Source: Neorhodopirellula pilleata
GTDB taxonomy: Bacteria > Planctomycetota > Planctomycetia > Pirellulales > Pirellulaceae
Assembly (NCBI RefSeq): GCF_007859915.1
Contig: NZ_SJPM01000001.1
Coordinates: 299,502-363,501 of the forward strand
Reading direction: 5' to 3'
DNA: 64,000 nt
Shown: positions 28,068 through 35,858 of the stretch, one piece after another
Layout of the letters: every line of letters starts with the position of its first letter
Position numbering within the stretch: the stretch's first letter is position 1
Made by a program: the position numbers and the translations under genes
Notes under the pieces: generated by a model
What the model saw: the letters and a program-made list of their open reading frames with translations, nothing else
What the model was told of the DNA's origin: nothing
Databases searched by the model: none

Positions 28068-29615
28068 ATGGAATCCCAACGCATGTTGACCTCTCTCCAC
28101 ACGATTCGTATTTGGTTTTTGATTTTTTCCGTGATGGTTGCCTCGACCGCAAGCGCGGATCTGCCCAACGGCTCTCAAAGCAAACGTCCTAATATTCTGT
28201 TCATCATTGTCGATGATCAGTCTCCACAAGATCTTCGGGTCTATAACCCGGCATCTGAGTTGCAAACACCGCAGCTCGATCGTCTCGCCGCCGAGGGCAT
28301 GGTGCTCGACGGAGCCTATCACATGGGTTCATGGTCGGGAGCCGTTTGCACGCCATCGCGTCACATGGTGATGTCCGGTCGTAGCGTCTGGCACTTGCCC
28401 AACCGGCGCGGAAAGCGAGCTCAGTCCAACGGAGTTAGGCCCGAGAACGTCCCCGAATCGCTCGAAGAATTCACCATGGCGGCAGTATTCAACCGTGCCG
28501 GTTACGACACGATGCGGACATGCAAGCAGGGCAACAGTTACGACGCCGCCAACGAACAATTCACGGTGCGGCACGACAAGACCAAACGAGGCGGCACGGC
28601 AGAAACCGGCAGCGCTTGGCACGCCGAACAAGTGCTCAACTATCTCAACGAACGCGAAGCGAATGCTGACCAAGATCCGTTCTTAATCTATTTCGGCTTT
28701 TCGCACCCGCATGACACACGCGACGGTACTCCCGAATTGTTGGCCAAGTACGGGGCGACGAATCATGACGATCCCAAGTCGTTTCCTCCCGCGAGTGACG
28801 ACGCGCCTGCGTTGCCGGTCAACTACCTGCCCGAACATCCCTTTCATCATGGACATCCAGGATTGCGTGATGAAGAGAACGTCAGCGGAGTTTGGAAACG
28901 CCGCGACGAGATCACCATTCGCAATGAACTCGGTCGCGAGTTCGCGTGTAGCGAAAACATCGATCATCAAATCAAGCGGGTACTTGATCGTCTTGACGCG
29001 ATGGGAGAACTTGACAACACCTATATCTTCTACACCGCCGACCACGGCATGGCGATCGGGCGGCATGGGTTGCAAGGCAAACAGAATCTGTACGAACATA
29101 CCTGGCGGGTTCCGTTGATCGCCAAAGGCCCCGGCATTCCGGCGGGCCAACGGGCTCAGGGCAATGTTTATCTGATGGACGTGCTCGCGACCCTTTGTGA
29201 TTTCGCCGACATCACGCCTCCGGAAACCAACGAAGGTGTTAGTTTTCGTGATGTCCTGGAAGGAAAAGCATCGACCGTTCGTGAGGTGCTTTACGGGGTC
29301 TACTGTGGCGGCACCAAGCCCGGCATGCGGTCGGTTCGAAAAGGCGATTGGAAGCTGATCAAATACGACGTCTTGGAGTCAACCGTCCGTGAGACACAGT
29401 TGTTTAACTTACGTGAGAATCCCCACGAGTTCTTGATCGAGCATCATTCGCCGCGAGTGAAAGCCTTGACGGGAATCGAGCCGACCGCCGATCAGGTTGA
29501 TTTGGCCGACGACCCTCGTTATGCCGACCGACTTGCCGAGTTGGAGTCGTTGTTGCACGACGAAATGAAACGTCTCGATGATCCGTACCGTCTTTGGGAT
29601 CAAGACGCCGAATGA
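28068..29615 (+). CDS. Secreted sulfatase
   Basis: The protein has 515 aa; an ATG at 28083 is an alternative start. A signal peptide (about 8-30) precedes RPNILFIIVDDQSPQDL (metal-binding Asp pair), and CTPSR with Cys94 is a canonical formylglycine site. YTADHGMAIGRHGLQGKQN near residue 323 gives the second metal and substrate region. The overall layout resembles choline-sulfatase and related S1 subfamilies, but the substrate cannot be read from sequence. A maturing enzyme (FGE or anSME) is not encoded in the window. Confidence 0.93.
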   Translation: MESQRMLTSLHTIRIWFLIFSVMVASTASADLPNGSQSKRPNILFIIVDDQSPQDLRVYNPASELQTPQLDRLAAEGMVLDGAYHMGSWSGAVCTPSRHMVMSGRSVWHLPNRRGKRAQSNGVRPENVPESLEEFTMAAVFNRAGYDTMRTCKQGNSYDAANEQFTVRHDKTKRGGTAETGSAWHAEQVLNYLNEREANADQDPFLIYFGFSHPHDTRDGTPELLAKYGATNHDDPKSFPPASDDAPALPVNYLPEHPFHHGHPGLRDEENVSGVWKRRDEITIRNELGREFACSENIDHQIKRVLDRLDAMGELDNTYIFYTADHGMAIGRHGLQGKQNLYEHTWRVPLIAKGPGIPAGQRAQGNVYLMDVLATLCDFADITPPETNEGVSFRDVLEGKASTVREVLYGVYCGGTKPGMRSVRKGDWKLIKYDVLESTVRETQLFNLRENPHEFLIEHHSPRVKALTGIEPTADQVDLADDPRYADRLAELESLLHDEMKRLDDPYRLWDQDAE

Positions 29616-29821
29616 TTCGACATGAATTAGGAACTTTAATCAAAGTTTGGTTGAAAACCCCTACCGTATATTCCCAACAACCCCCCCCGCTCCGTCGAGA
29701 GAAAGAGGCAAATTATTGATTAAGAAACGTGCGTTGTGGTGGGAGCGCGCATAATCAAGTGGGCACAGAAAGTTTGGGGCGAAACTAACTTCCTGGAACC
29801 TCTCTTTCTTAATTGACACTA

Positions 29822-30643
29822 ATGGATTCACACAATCGCGACCAGGACCGGTCGTCTCTCGGAAACAATCCTGCTTCGAGTTCTCGCTATATCCCGGTCG
29901 AATCTCAACGATTCAATTCACCCGAACCTCAAATTCCTGCCGTCAAACGGATTCCTTTGGTTGTCGTGCATCCTAATAGCATTGTCCGCTATGGGATTCA
30001 TCACGCCTGGTCTACCTCGCCTTTCATCCATGTCCGTGGAGTCGCTTCGAGTTGGAAACAATTGCAGCTCAACTCGGCTGCCGAACATGCCCGTGTGGGG
30101 CTTTATGGATTGCCGGTTGCTGCCGAAGCGGATTTGAAAGTCGCCTTGGCCGAGCTAAGGATGACGATCGCCGATAATCCTCAAATCAAATGGATTGTCA
30201 TGGCCAATCGGCACCCCGATTCGTGTCGCCAAGAAGCGATCGAGGCGGGAGCTTATGGGTATACGGAGAGTAATTTCAGCGCTGATCGTCTGGAATCGAT
30301 GGTGTTGTGGGTCGACGCAGGACGACAAGTCGGTTTTGAATCGCCGCAGCCGGCCGAACATACCGAGCCTGCATCGATGACGGATCTGGTCATTGACGAT
30401 CGACATCGCAGCGACCAAATGTTGGCCCCAGCTCAACGATCACCGTCGACGCTCAGTCGCCTGTCGGAGCGTGAACGTGAAGTGCTCGAAGGACTTGCCG
30501 TCGGTAAAACGAATCAACAGATCGCCGATACGCTGTTTCTGAGCGTCAAAACGATCGAGACTTATCGTAGCCGGCTTAAGCAAAAGCTCGGACTCAAAGA
30601 CCGAGCTGAGATGGTCGCGTTCTTGCGTAGCGGTCCTTCCTAG
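29822..30643 (+). CDS. LuxR/NarL-type regulator with degenerate receiver
   Basis: I start at ATG 29822; a TTG at 29813 is in frame but improbable. The 273-aa protein has a receiver-like region (about 42-170). The acidic pair expected after the first beta strand is replaced by HPNS (LVVVHPNSIVRYGI), and the phospho-acceptor Asp position reads RVGLYGLPV, with no Asp. The late EAGAYGYTE matches the receiver Lys/Tyr region. A clear LuxR helix-turn-helix ends the protein (LSEREREVLEGLAVGKTNQQ, then SVKTIETYRSRLKQKLGL). Phosphorylation is unlikely. The TAG stop lies inside the left end of the MITE-like element. It precedes the secretin module and could control it. Confidence 0.88.
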   Translation: MDSHNRDQDRSSLGNNPASSSRYIPVESQRFNSPEPQIPAVKRIPLVVVHPNSIVRYGIHHAWSTSPFIHVRGVASSWKQLQLNSAAEHARVGLYGLPVAAEADLKVALAELRMTIADNPQIKWIVMANRHPDSCRQEAIEAGAYGYTESNFSADRLESMVLWVDAGRQVGFESPQPAEHTEPASMTDLVIDDRHRSDQMLAPAQRSPSTLSRLSEREREVLEGLAVGKTNQQIADTLFLSVKTIETYRSRLKQKLGLKDRAEMVAFLRSGPS

Positions 30644-30890
30644 TGCTTCGTGAAAGTCTAGTTTTAGGGTTAGTGAAGTGAGCCGACGACGCTAGCGGGC
30701 TGTTGATTTAGTCCTCATCGAAACCCGAAGCGTGAGCGAGGGATACATACAAAGGACTTAATGGTGATGAATCCCTCGCTCACGCTTCGGGTTACGATTA
30801 AATCAACACGCCGCTAGTCGCGGGCACTGCTCGACGCCCGACGCTAGCGCGTTCGGCTCACCCTAAAATTAGCTTTTGACGAAGCACTAG
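30640..30890. mobile_element. MITE-like nested palindromic element (251 bp)
   Basis: The termini are CTAGTGCTTCGT (30640-30651) and its exact complement ACGAAGCACTAG (30879-30890). Moving inward, TTTTAGGGT..GTGAGCCG on the left pairs with CGGCTCACCCTAAAAT on the right, then GCTAGCGGGCTGTTGATTTA with TAAATCAACACGCCGCTAG. The centre is a perfect 23-bp-arm palindrome (30722-30744, 30771-30793) of the AACCCG/GCGAGGGAT family. It contains no ORF. The left end includes the stop codon of the LuxR-type gene. This looks like one palindrome inserted within another or a composite MITE. Confidence 0.75.
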
Positions 30891-31200
30891 TTTTCCGATA
30901 GCGAAACTGGCCGAGGATCTCGGCCTTCGTCTCCAATCGCCGATTGACCGGACTGCGGAGCCCAAACGGACGTGCTCAGCCTGAGCGACACATGCGAATT
31001 TCTGGTGACCTGCCTGACAGGCACTACGCCTGCGTGTCAGGTTTCTTTTGACTTATCAACAAACTTCCGCGTTGCTTGCGAAATCGAACATAGGTTTGGG
31101 TGTCGGCCTATTCAGTGTCGACCGCGACTCGGCTGCGAGTCGCGCTTTGAACCTTGAGTCGAAGCCTTGTCTCCACGTCTATTCTAGTGAGCTACGTCTG
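30891..31200. other. Leader region upstream of the tandem secreted proteins
   Basis: This is 310 bp without a convincing gene. It contains GGCCGAGGATCTCGGCC (about 30911), a short perfect hairpin, and a second imperfect hairpin at about 31014-31042 (CCTGACAGGC ... GCCTGCGTGTCAGG) followed by TTTCTTTT, which resembles an intrinsic terminator or attenuator. The promoter for 31201 must lie here. Confidence 0.45.
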
Positions 31201-31725
31201 ATGAATTTCAACTTCCGTTTGGCCATTGTTGCCCTTGTTTCGTGTTTTGTTGCTGTCGAAGGTTTTGCCGCGACAACTGATTCTCAAAAGTTCACGGTCA
31301 CTGTGCCCGCGAACATTTCGATTGTGGCACCGATCGATGCCGCAATCACCCACGATGAATCCAATTCCAATCAACCTTTTCCGCCCCAGTCATGGCAAGT
31401 AGTTGGCAACTCGATCGCTGGTGTTTCCGTTGCGTTCTCGACCGGGTCGGCGTTCGTTCATAAAACCGATCCGACTTATAAGAAGGACGTCGTTCTCGGC
31501 CTGAGCGTTGGCACCGCGAGTGGGCCAGGCGTTTGGACCGTTAATCAACCCACCGATACGACGGATCATACCAACAGCGATAACGTCGCTACCGTGACCG
31601 CCTCCAGCAACGGCACGACCATCGCCACATTCGCATTGGCCGTTAGTTTTGTTACCGGTACCTATGGGACATTTCCTGCAGGTGATTACGAGACCACGGT
31701 CACCGGCACCGTCACGGCCAACTGA
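31201..31725 (+). CDS. Small secreted beta-rich protein, paralogue 1
   Basis: The open frame begins at 31048, but I start at ATG 31201, where a signal peptide begins (MNFNFRLAIVALVSCFVAVE, cleaved after GFAA). The product has 174 aa. The mature protein is Ser/Thr/Val-rich without cysteine: FTVTVPANISIVAP near the new N-terminus, GVSVAFSTGSAFVH in the middle, and a C-terminal FPAGDYETTVTGTVTAN ending. The alternating pattern and the AGxYxTTVxGT end recall subunits of the DUF4402/spore-coat-U or fimbrial type, but I do not recognise a named family. It is followed by a paralogue, a secretin and an Ig-like protein, suggesting an exported structural subunit. Confidence 0.8.
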   Translation: MNFNFRLAIVALVSCFVAVEGFAATTDSQKFTVTVPANISIVAPIDAAITHDESNSNQPFPPQSWQVVGNSIAGVSVAFSTGSAFVHKTDPTYKKDVVLGLSVGTASGPGVWTVNQPTDTTDHTNSDNVATVTASSNGTTIATFALAVSFVTGTYGTFPAGDYETTVTGTVTAN

Positions 31726-31760
31726 TCGATGTTGCGTTGAACGGGACGTACGAGTGATTG

Positions 31761-31803
31761 GTTCGAGCTTCACTCCGTAAGGCGGAGTGAATTTCGAACG
31801 TTC
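31761..31803 (+). terminator. Hairpin between the two paralogues
   Basis: GTTCGAGCTTCACTCCG (31761-31777) pairs with CGGAGTGAATTTCGAAC (31783-31799) with a small internal bulge and a 5-base loop, followed by GTTCTTG. It could lower transcription into the second paralogue, or it could be a processing site. There is no strong T-run. Confidence 0.45.
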
Positions 31804-31917
31804 TTGTCAGGGTTTGTCGGTATTCTTGGCGGAATTCACTTTGGGTAGCTTTTGACGTGTCATGGTTGAGGGTCTGGCAATCGTTGTGATTGCCGCCACT
31901 CGGAATCAACCAAGCTC

Positions 31918-32457
31918 ATGTCAATGAAGTCTTCGATTTTCACGATCGCAGCTCTTTCCATTGCGATGATGTCCTTGATCGACATGCGGCCGACCCAAGC
32001 CCAGACAACAGCACGCCAACGGTTCCGAGTTGCCGTACCGTCGAACATCTCGATCGTCGCACCCGATGAGGCAGTCATCACCCACGACGAAACCAATTCC
32101 AATCAGGTCTTTCCCGCCCAGCGGTGGTCCGTTGTTGGAAACACAATGTCGGGTGTTTCGGTTTCGTTCTCCACGCCGACACCGTTCATACATGTCGATA
32201 ACCCCAGTTATAAGCGGGATGCCCGCTTAGGACTGGTGATTTCTTCGTCATCGGGACCAGGCGGTTGGGTCGTGACCCAGCCTTTTGACATGACCGATTA
32301 CGCCAGCAACGACAATTCTGCAACTGTGACCGCGCGAAGCAACGCAACCGGAGCGGCTTCGTTTGGTTTAAGCGTCACGTTCGTGACCGGCACCTACGGA
32401 AGTTTTCCGGCGGGGATCTACGAGACCACCGTCGTCGGCACGATCACGGCAAACTAG
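31918..32457 (+). CDS. Small secreted beta-rich protein, paralogue 2
   Basis: The protein has 179 aa with a signal peptide ending near PTQAQ (residue 29). The mature part aligns without large gaps to the protein encoded at 31201. Shared stretches include VPSNISIVAP versus VPANISIVAP, VITHDETNSNQVFPAQ versus AITHDESNSNQPFPPQ, FVTGTYGSFPAG versus FVTGTYGTFPAG, and the same YETTV.GTITAN end; by eye about half the residues are identical. Conservation of both ends with variation in the middle fits two subunits of one assembly. The secretin gene starts 4 bp after its stop. The family is not one I can name. Confidence 0.8.
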   Translation: MSMKSSIFTIAALSIAMMSLIDMRPTQAQTTARQRFRVAVPSNISIVAPDEAVITHDETNSNQVFPAQRWSVVGNTMSGVSVSFSTPTPFIHVDNPSYKRDARLGLVISSSSGPGGWVVTQPFDMTDYASNDNSATVTARSNATGAASFGLSVTFVTGTYGSFPAGIYETTVVGTITAN

Positions 32458-32461
32458 TGAA

Positions 32462-34114
32462 ATGAGCATATGCCCAAGTTTCACGATCGTGTTTCCCGGT
32501 TCGTCATCCCACTGTTCAAATTGCGCGTTAACGCAATCGGCATTGGCAAGCACGAGGTTGACAGAGTATGCACACAACTTGAATCGTTTTTTCAAAAATG
32601 GTGTCTTTTGTACATTGCTCGCTATCTTGCGTTTTTATCCCATCTTGTTGATTGCATCGCTGACTGCGATGTCGCTGTGTAGTGCGTGCGTCTATCGCCC
32701 GTTGCCACACCGCACGTCGGTCGATGAGCTGATCCAAGAATCGCTCGACCGATCCAATGCGCACCAAGTCGGCGACGATCAATTGGTTCACGCCGACTTC
32801 CCCATCCTGATTGACGAAGAACTCGTCGGCGGAGGCGGAGCATGGCCGATCGACCAAGCCGTCATATCGGCGATGGGCGGCGTGGCGGTCGGACCGGCAA
32901 GAGACGATTTAATCAACGAAGATTTCTTTGAAACCGACGTCCGCGAAGTCCTCACGACGCTAACGACCGAAGCCCGATTGGACTTGGTCATGGATGACAA
33001 TGTCGGGGGAATTGTCAATGCGACGTGTCGCGACCTGACGATCGACCAAGCGATTCGAAAAATCCTCTTGCCATTGGGTTTAGCCTACGCATGGAAGGGT
33101 GAGCAACTCATCGTCGCGCCGGCCGATCCGACTTCGCCACTGTTTTCGCTGGTGTCGGTCAAGCGAAACTATCGACCCTTGCACATGGAGAGCAAAGCAT
33201 TGATGGAAACGGTGCCGAGTTCATGGTTGCAATACGTGACTTCGATCGAATCCGCCAAACTGCTTTTGGTTCAAGCCCCCCAATCGATCGCCGACGAAAT
33301 CTTGGAGCGTTTCCAGACCGTCGACCAACCAGTTCCTCAAGTCGTCTTGGAAGCAATCATTTGTGTTGTTTCGCCCGATTCGGGTTTCCAATTCGGGCTC
33401 GATTGGCAACACGCCGTCGAACTCGAAGGGGCCAAATCACTCGCGCTCGGTGCGACCGGCCTCGCGCTCAATGGCGAAGTCAGTAAGGCCGGATTGAGTG
33501 AGGTGTTTAGCGAGTTCAGCAGTACGTCGGCATTCATCAAATTGCTCAATGAACACGGTTACTTGACCATCCGCGCGTCACCTCATGTGATGGCCAAAGA
33601 CGGCGAGCAAGCCAACATTGCGATCAACCGGGAAACGTTCTTCTCAGTGCAGCCGCCTGGTAACCAAGGAGCCAACGCTGTTTTCTTTCAACAAGACATT
33701 CAGAAGGTTGACGCCGGGATCACGCTAGATATCACTCCTCACATTCGTGGTGATGTGGTCACGATTGCTATCGAGAAAGCTGAAGTCAGCGAAGACGTGC
33801 GAACGGCCAACAACGAATTATCCGTCAACCCGTTTCCGGTGATAAATCGACGCAGTGTTTCGACGACGGTCAGCGTCAAAGACGGCAAAACCATCGTAAT
33901 CGGGGGTTTGGTTCAGCGAGAAACCATCGATCGCGTCAATCGCGTTCCGGGTCTGAGCCGGTTGCCCCTGGTGGGCTATCTTTTCCAAACGACCCAGCGT
34001 CAAACTCGCGACGCCGAAGTGGTGATCTTTATCTCGCCACGAATCATTCGAGCCGGTTGCACCGCTGTTTGCGAGGCGACCTACGAAACGGACAATGACC
34101 AAGATCTGCCATGA
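32462..34114 (+). CDS. Secretin-family outer-membrane channel (lipoprotein-like)
   Basis: The longest frame is 550 aa from ATG 32462, but the first 45 or so residues look non-native; translation may start further in, just before a hydrophobic segment (ILLIASLTAMSLCSAC) that resembles an imperfect lipobox. After it come an STN/N0-like domain (EDFFETDVREVLTTL to LIVAP, about 150-220), an N-domain repeat (about 255-305), and the secretin core, about 370-535. The core ends with VPGLSRLPLVGYLFQ and VVIFISPRII. Secretins form the outer-membrane ring of type II/III secretion and type IV pilus systems. None of the ATPase, inner-membrane or pseudopilin genes is nearby. The stop overlaps the next start (ATGA). 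Confidence 0.87.
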   Translation: MSICPSFTIVFPGSSSHCSNCALTQSALASTRLTEYAHNLNRFFKNGVFCTLLAILRFYPILLIASLTAMSLCSACVYRPLPHRTSVDELIQESLDRSNAHQVGDDQLVHADFPILIDEELVGGGGAWPIDQAVISAMGGVAVGPARDDLINEDFFETDVREVLTTLTTEARLDLVMDDNVGGIVNATCRDLTIDQAIRKILLPLGLAYAWKGEQLIVAPADPTSPLFSLVSVKRNYRPLHMESKALMETVPSSWLQYVTSIESAKLLLVQAPQSIADEILERFQTVDQPVPQVVLEAIICVVSPDSGFQFGLDWQHAVELEGAKSLALGATGLALNGEVSKAGLSEVFSEFSSTSAFIKLLNEHGYLTIRASPHVMAKDGEQANIAINRETFFSVQPPGNQGANAVFFQQDIQKVDAGITLDITPHIRGDVVTIAIEKAEVSEDVRTANNELSVNPFPVINRRSVSTTVSVKDGKTIVIGGLVQRETIDRVNRVPGLSRLPLVGYLFQTTQRQTRDAEVVIFISPRIIRAGCTAVCEATYETDNDQDLP

Positions 34115-35787
34115 TTTATCCTCGCTCCCATCGCATTCGCACAGTGCCCGTTGCGCGTCCATTCTTACATTACCTTTTGGCCAGTTTGTTGATTGCCGGC
34201 GTCTTGGGTTTGCCAGAGACGCGTACAGCGAACGCAGAAGACCCGTTGCCAGAGACGATTCAACAAGGTCGACGTGTTTCCCTTGTACAAAGTGTTGAGC
34301 CGTCGTTCCGTGTCGACCCGGTTGTGCAGCGATTGTTGGGACGTCGCGGTGAGACGCTCCCGTTCTCTTTTGAACTTGCGTCGACCGGCAAAGTCATGAA
34401 TCTTGAGGTCCGGCCGGTGAACCTTCGTCAGGAAGAATCGGGAATCATCCTGCACGACGACCAAAGCGAACCAGCCGAGGGTGTTACCTTTACATCCCCG
34501 ACCGAGTTCGTCTTGGGGCCAGGCGAAAAAGTCAAGATCGAGGGAACGATTAAAGTCCCACTGACTCGAACCAATTACATCTCGTTCGGCTTGTTGGTGC
34601 GAGACAGCGGGCAGCTTGATCGCGGGAACAACGACAATGTGGACGACGGAACGGTTCGCGCGGCGATCCGTTTCGTGACGCAGTATGTCTTGCGGGTTGA
34701 CATCGAAACGGGTGAACAAGACGTCGGTGATATGGATCAATTGTTTTTTGATCACGCCGAACTAGTTGAAAAGAACGGACTGCCATTCGTCCGCGCCTAC
34801 CTCACTAACCCGACTCCATTCGCGTTGGAATCGCAAGTTCGTGCGTCGCTGGTTGATTCATCCGGACGGGATACCGATCCGGTTCGTTTAAATATGGCTT
34901 CGCGGGCGACACTACCCGACGAGCAAAAGTATCTCGTTCGCATCATGCCTCTGAGTCGTCTGCGACTCGAAGGTCCCATCGACGGAGCAATCGCAACCGG
35001 CAATTACGGACTGGAAGTCAAACTGAGCAATGGTCGTCGCGTGATGGTCAAACGCTCGTTCCCGATTACCATCGATTCGTCCGGTTATCGTGGAATGCGA
35101 ACCAAGCTCGTGACCCTTCCCGATGGCATCTCGGTGCATCCGACACAAATTGAATTGGGACGCGTCGCCGGCACCGAGCGGATGACCACTTTGCACCTGA
35201 GCAATCATGGCGAGCAACCTCGCGAGATCGAGCTGATCCCAAAAGATTATCAAGGCAACCTGATCCAAGACGTGATGCTGTCGAGCAAGAAGTTCACGCT
35301 CAAACCGGGCCGCACTCAAACAGTGCGTGCGATGTTACGAGGCGCCAACGAAACGGACTATCAATGGGGAACGATCGCCGTATCGAGCGATGACAACCAA
35401 ACCGATCTGGATCTCGCGTTGGTGCATGGCACACGGCCGGAAATGCGTTTAGTTCCGGGTGAAATTCAATGGGCTAATTTGCCCAGCGGTAACGCGTTTG
35501 TGATCAAGATCGAGAATCAGGGCGAAGCATTCGAACCGTTGTTCGCTGAGCTGAAAATCGCCGCGACAAGCGGTCACCCGTTGGACTTGTCCGAAGGATT
35601 CGGGCGTTGGCTTCCACCCGGCAAAACACGCGAGCTTCAATTCTATGTTCCCGACCGAACGCCACCGGGGTCTTATCAAATCATCTTGAAAGTCACCTCG
35701 CGAGACGACGCACTCGTCGCCGATCGAACACTGGTCCTGGAGCTCACCGAAGAAATGCTCCGGCCCAGCCAACTGATCTCTCGCTGA
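34111..35787 (+). CDS. Secreted Ig-like/chaperone-like protein coupled to secretin
   Basis: The protein has 558 aa with a signal peptide ending near TANA (residue 42). No named domain is certain. The region of about 60-190 (FSFELASTGKVMNLEVRPVN, EFVLGPGEKVKIEGTIKVP, TNYISFGLLVRDSG) and later ones (about 320-440: VHPTQIELGRVAGTERMTTL, KFTLKPGRTQTVRAMLRG; about 450-550: LPPGKTRELQFYVPD, PPGSYQIILKVTS) have the strand pattern of Ig-like domains in PapD/MSP-type proteins, with PG(K/R)T turns as in fimbrial chaperones. Its start overlaps the secretin stop by ATGA, so stoichiometric production is likely. I infer a periplasmic partner of the secretin and the two small secreted proteins; an adhesin is the alternative. 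Confidence 0.7.
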   Translation: MIYPRSHRIRTVPVARPFLHYLLASLLIAGVLGLPETRTANAEDPLPETIQQGRRVSLVQSVEPSFRVDPVVQRLLGRRGETLPFSFELASTGKVMNLEVRPVNLRQEESGIILHDDQSEPAEGVTFTSPTEFVLGPGEKVKIEGTIKVPLTRTNYISFGLLVRDSGQLDRGNNDNVDDGTVRAAIRFVTQYVLRVDIETGEQDVGDMDQLFFDHAELVEKNGLPFVRAYLTNPTPFALESQVRASLVDSSGRDTDPVRLNMASRATLPDEQKYLVRIMPLSRLRLEGPIDGAIATGNYGLEVKLSNGRRVMVKRSFPITIDSSGYRGMRTKLVTLPDGISVHPTQIELGRVAGTERMTTLHLSNHGEQPREIELIPKDYQGNLIQDVMLSSKKFTLKPGRTQTVRAMLRGANETDYQWGTIAVSSDDNQTDLDLALVHGTRPEMRLVPGEIQWANLPSGNAFVIKIENQGEAFEPLFAELKIAATSGHPLDLSEGFGRWLPPGKTRELQFYVPDRTPPGSYQIILKVTSRDDALVADRTLVLELTEEMLRPSQLISR

Positions 35788-35858
35788 TCACGACGGAATC
35801 GGGTGTGTTATACTGGATGGCCTGCGAATTCCATTCAATCGTCCACCCGAGTCGAACG

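Noticed and set aside
32462..35787. Type II or type III secretion system
   Set aside because: Only the secretin is present; no ATPase, inner-membrane platform, pseudopilin or export gate gene is in the neighbourhood.
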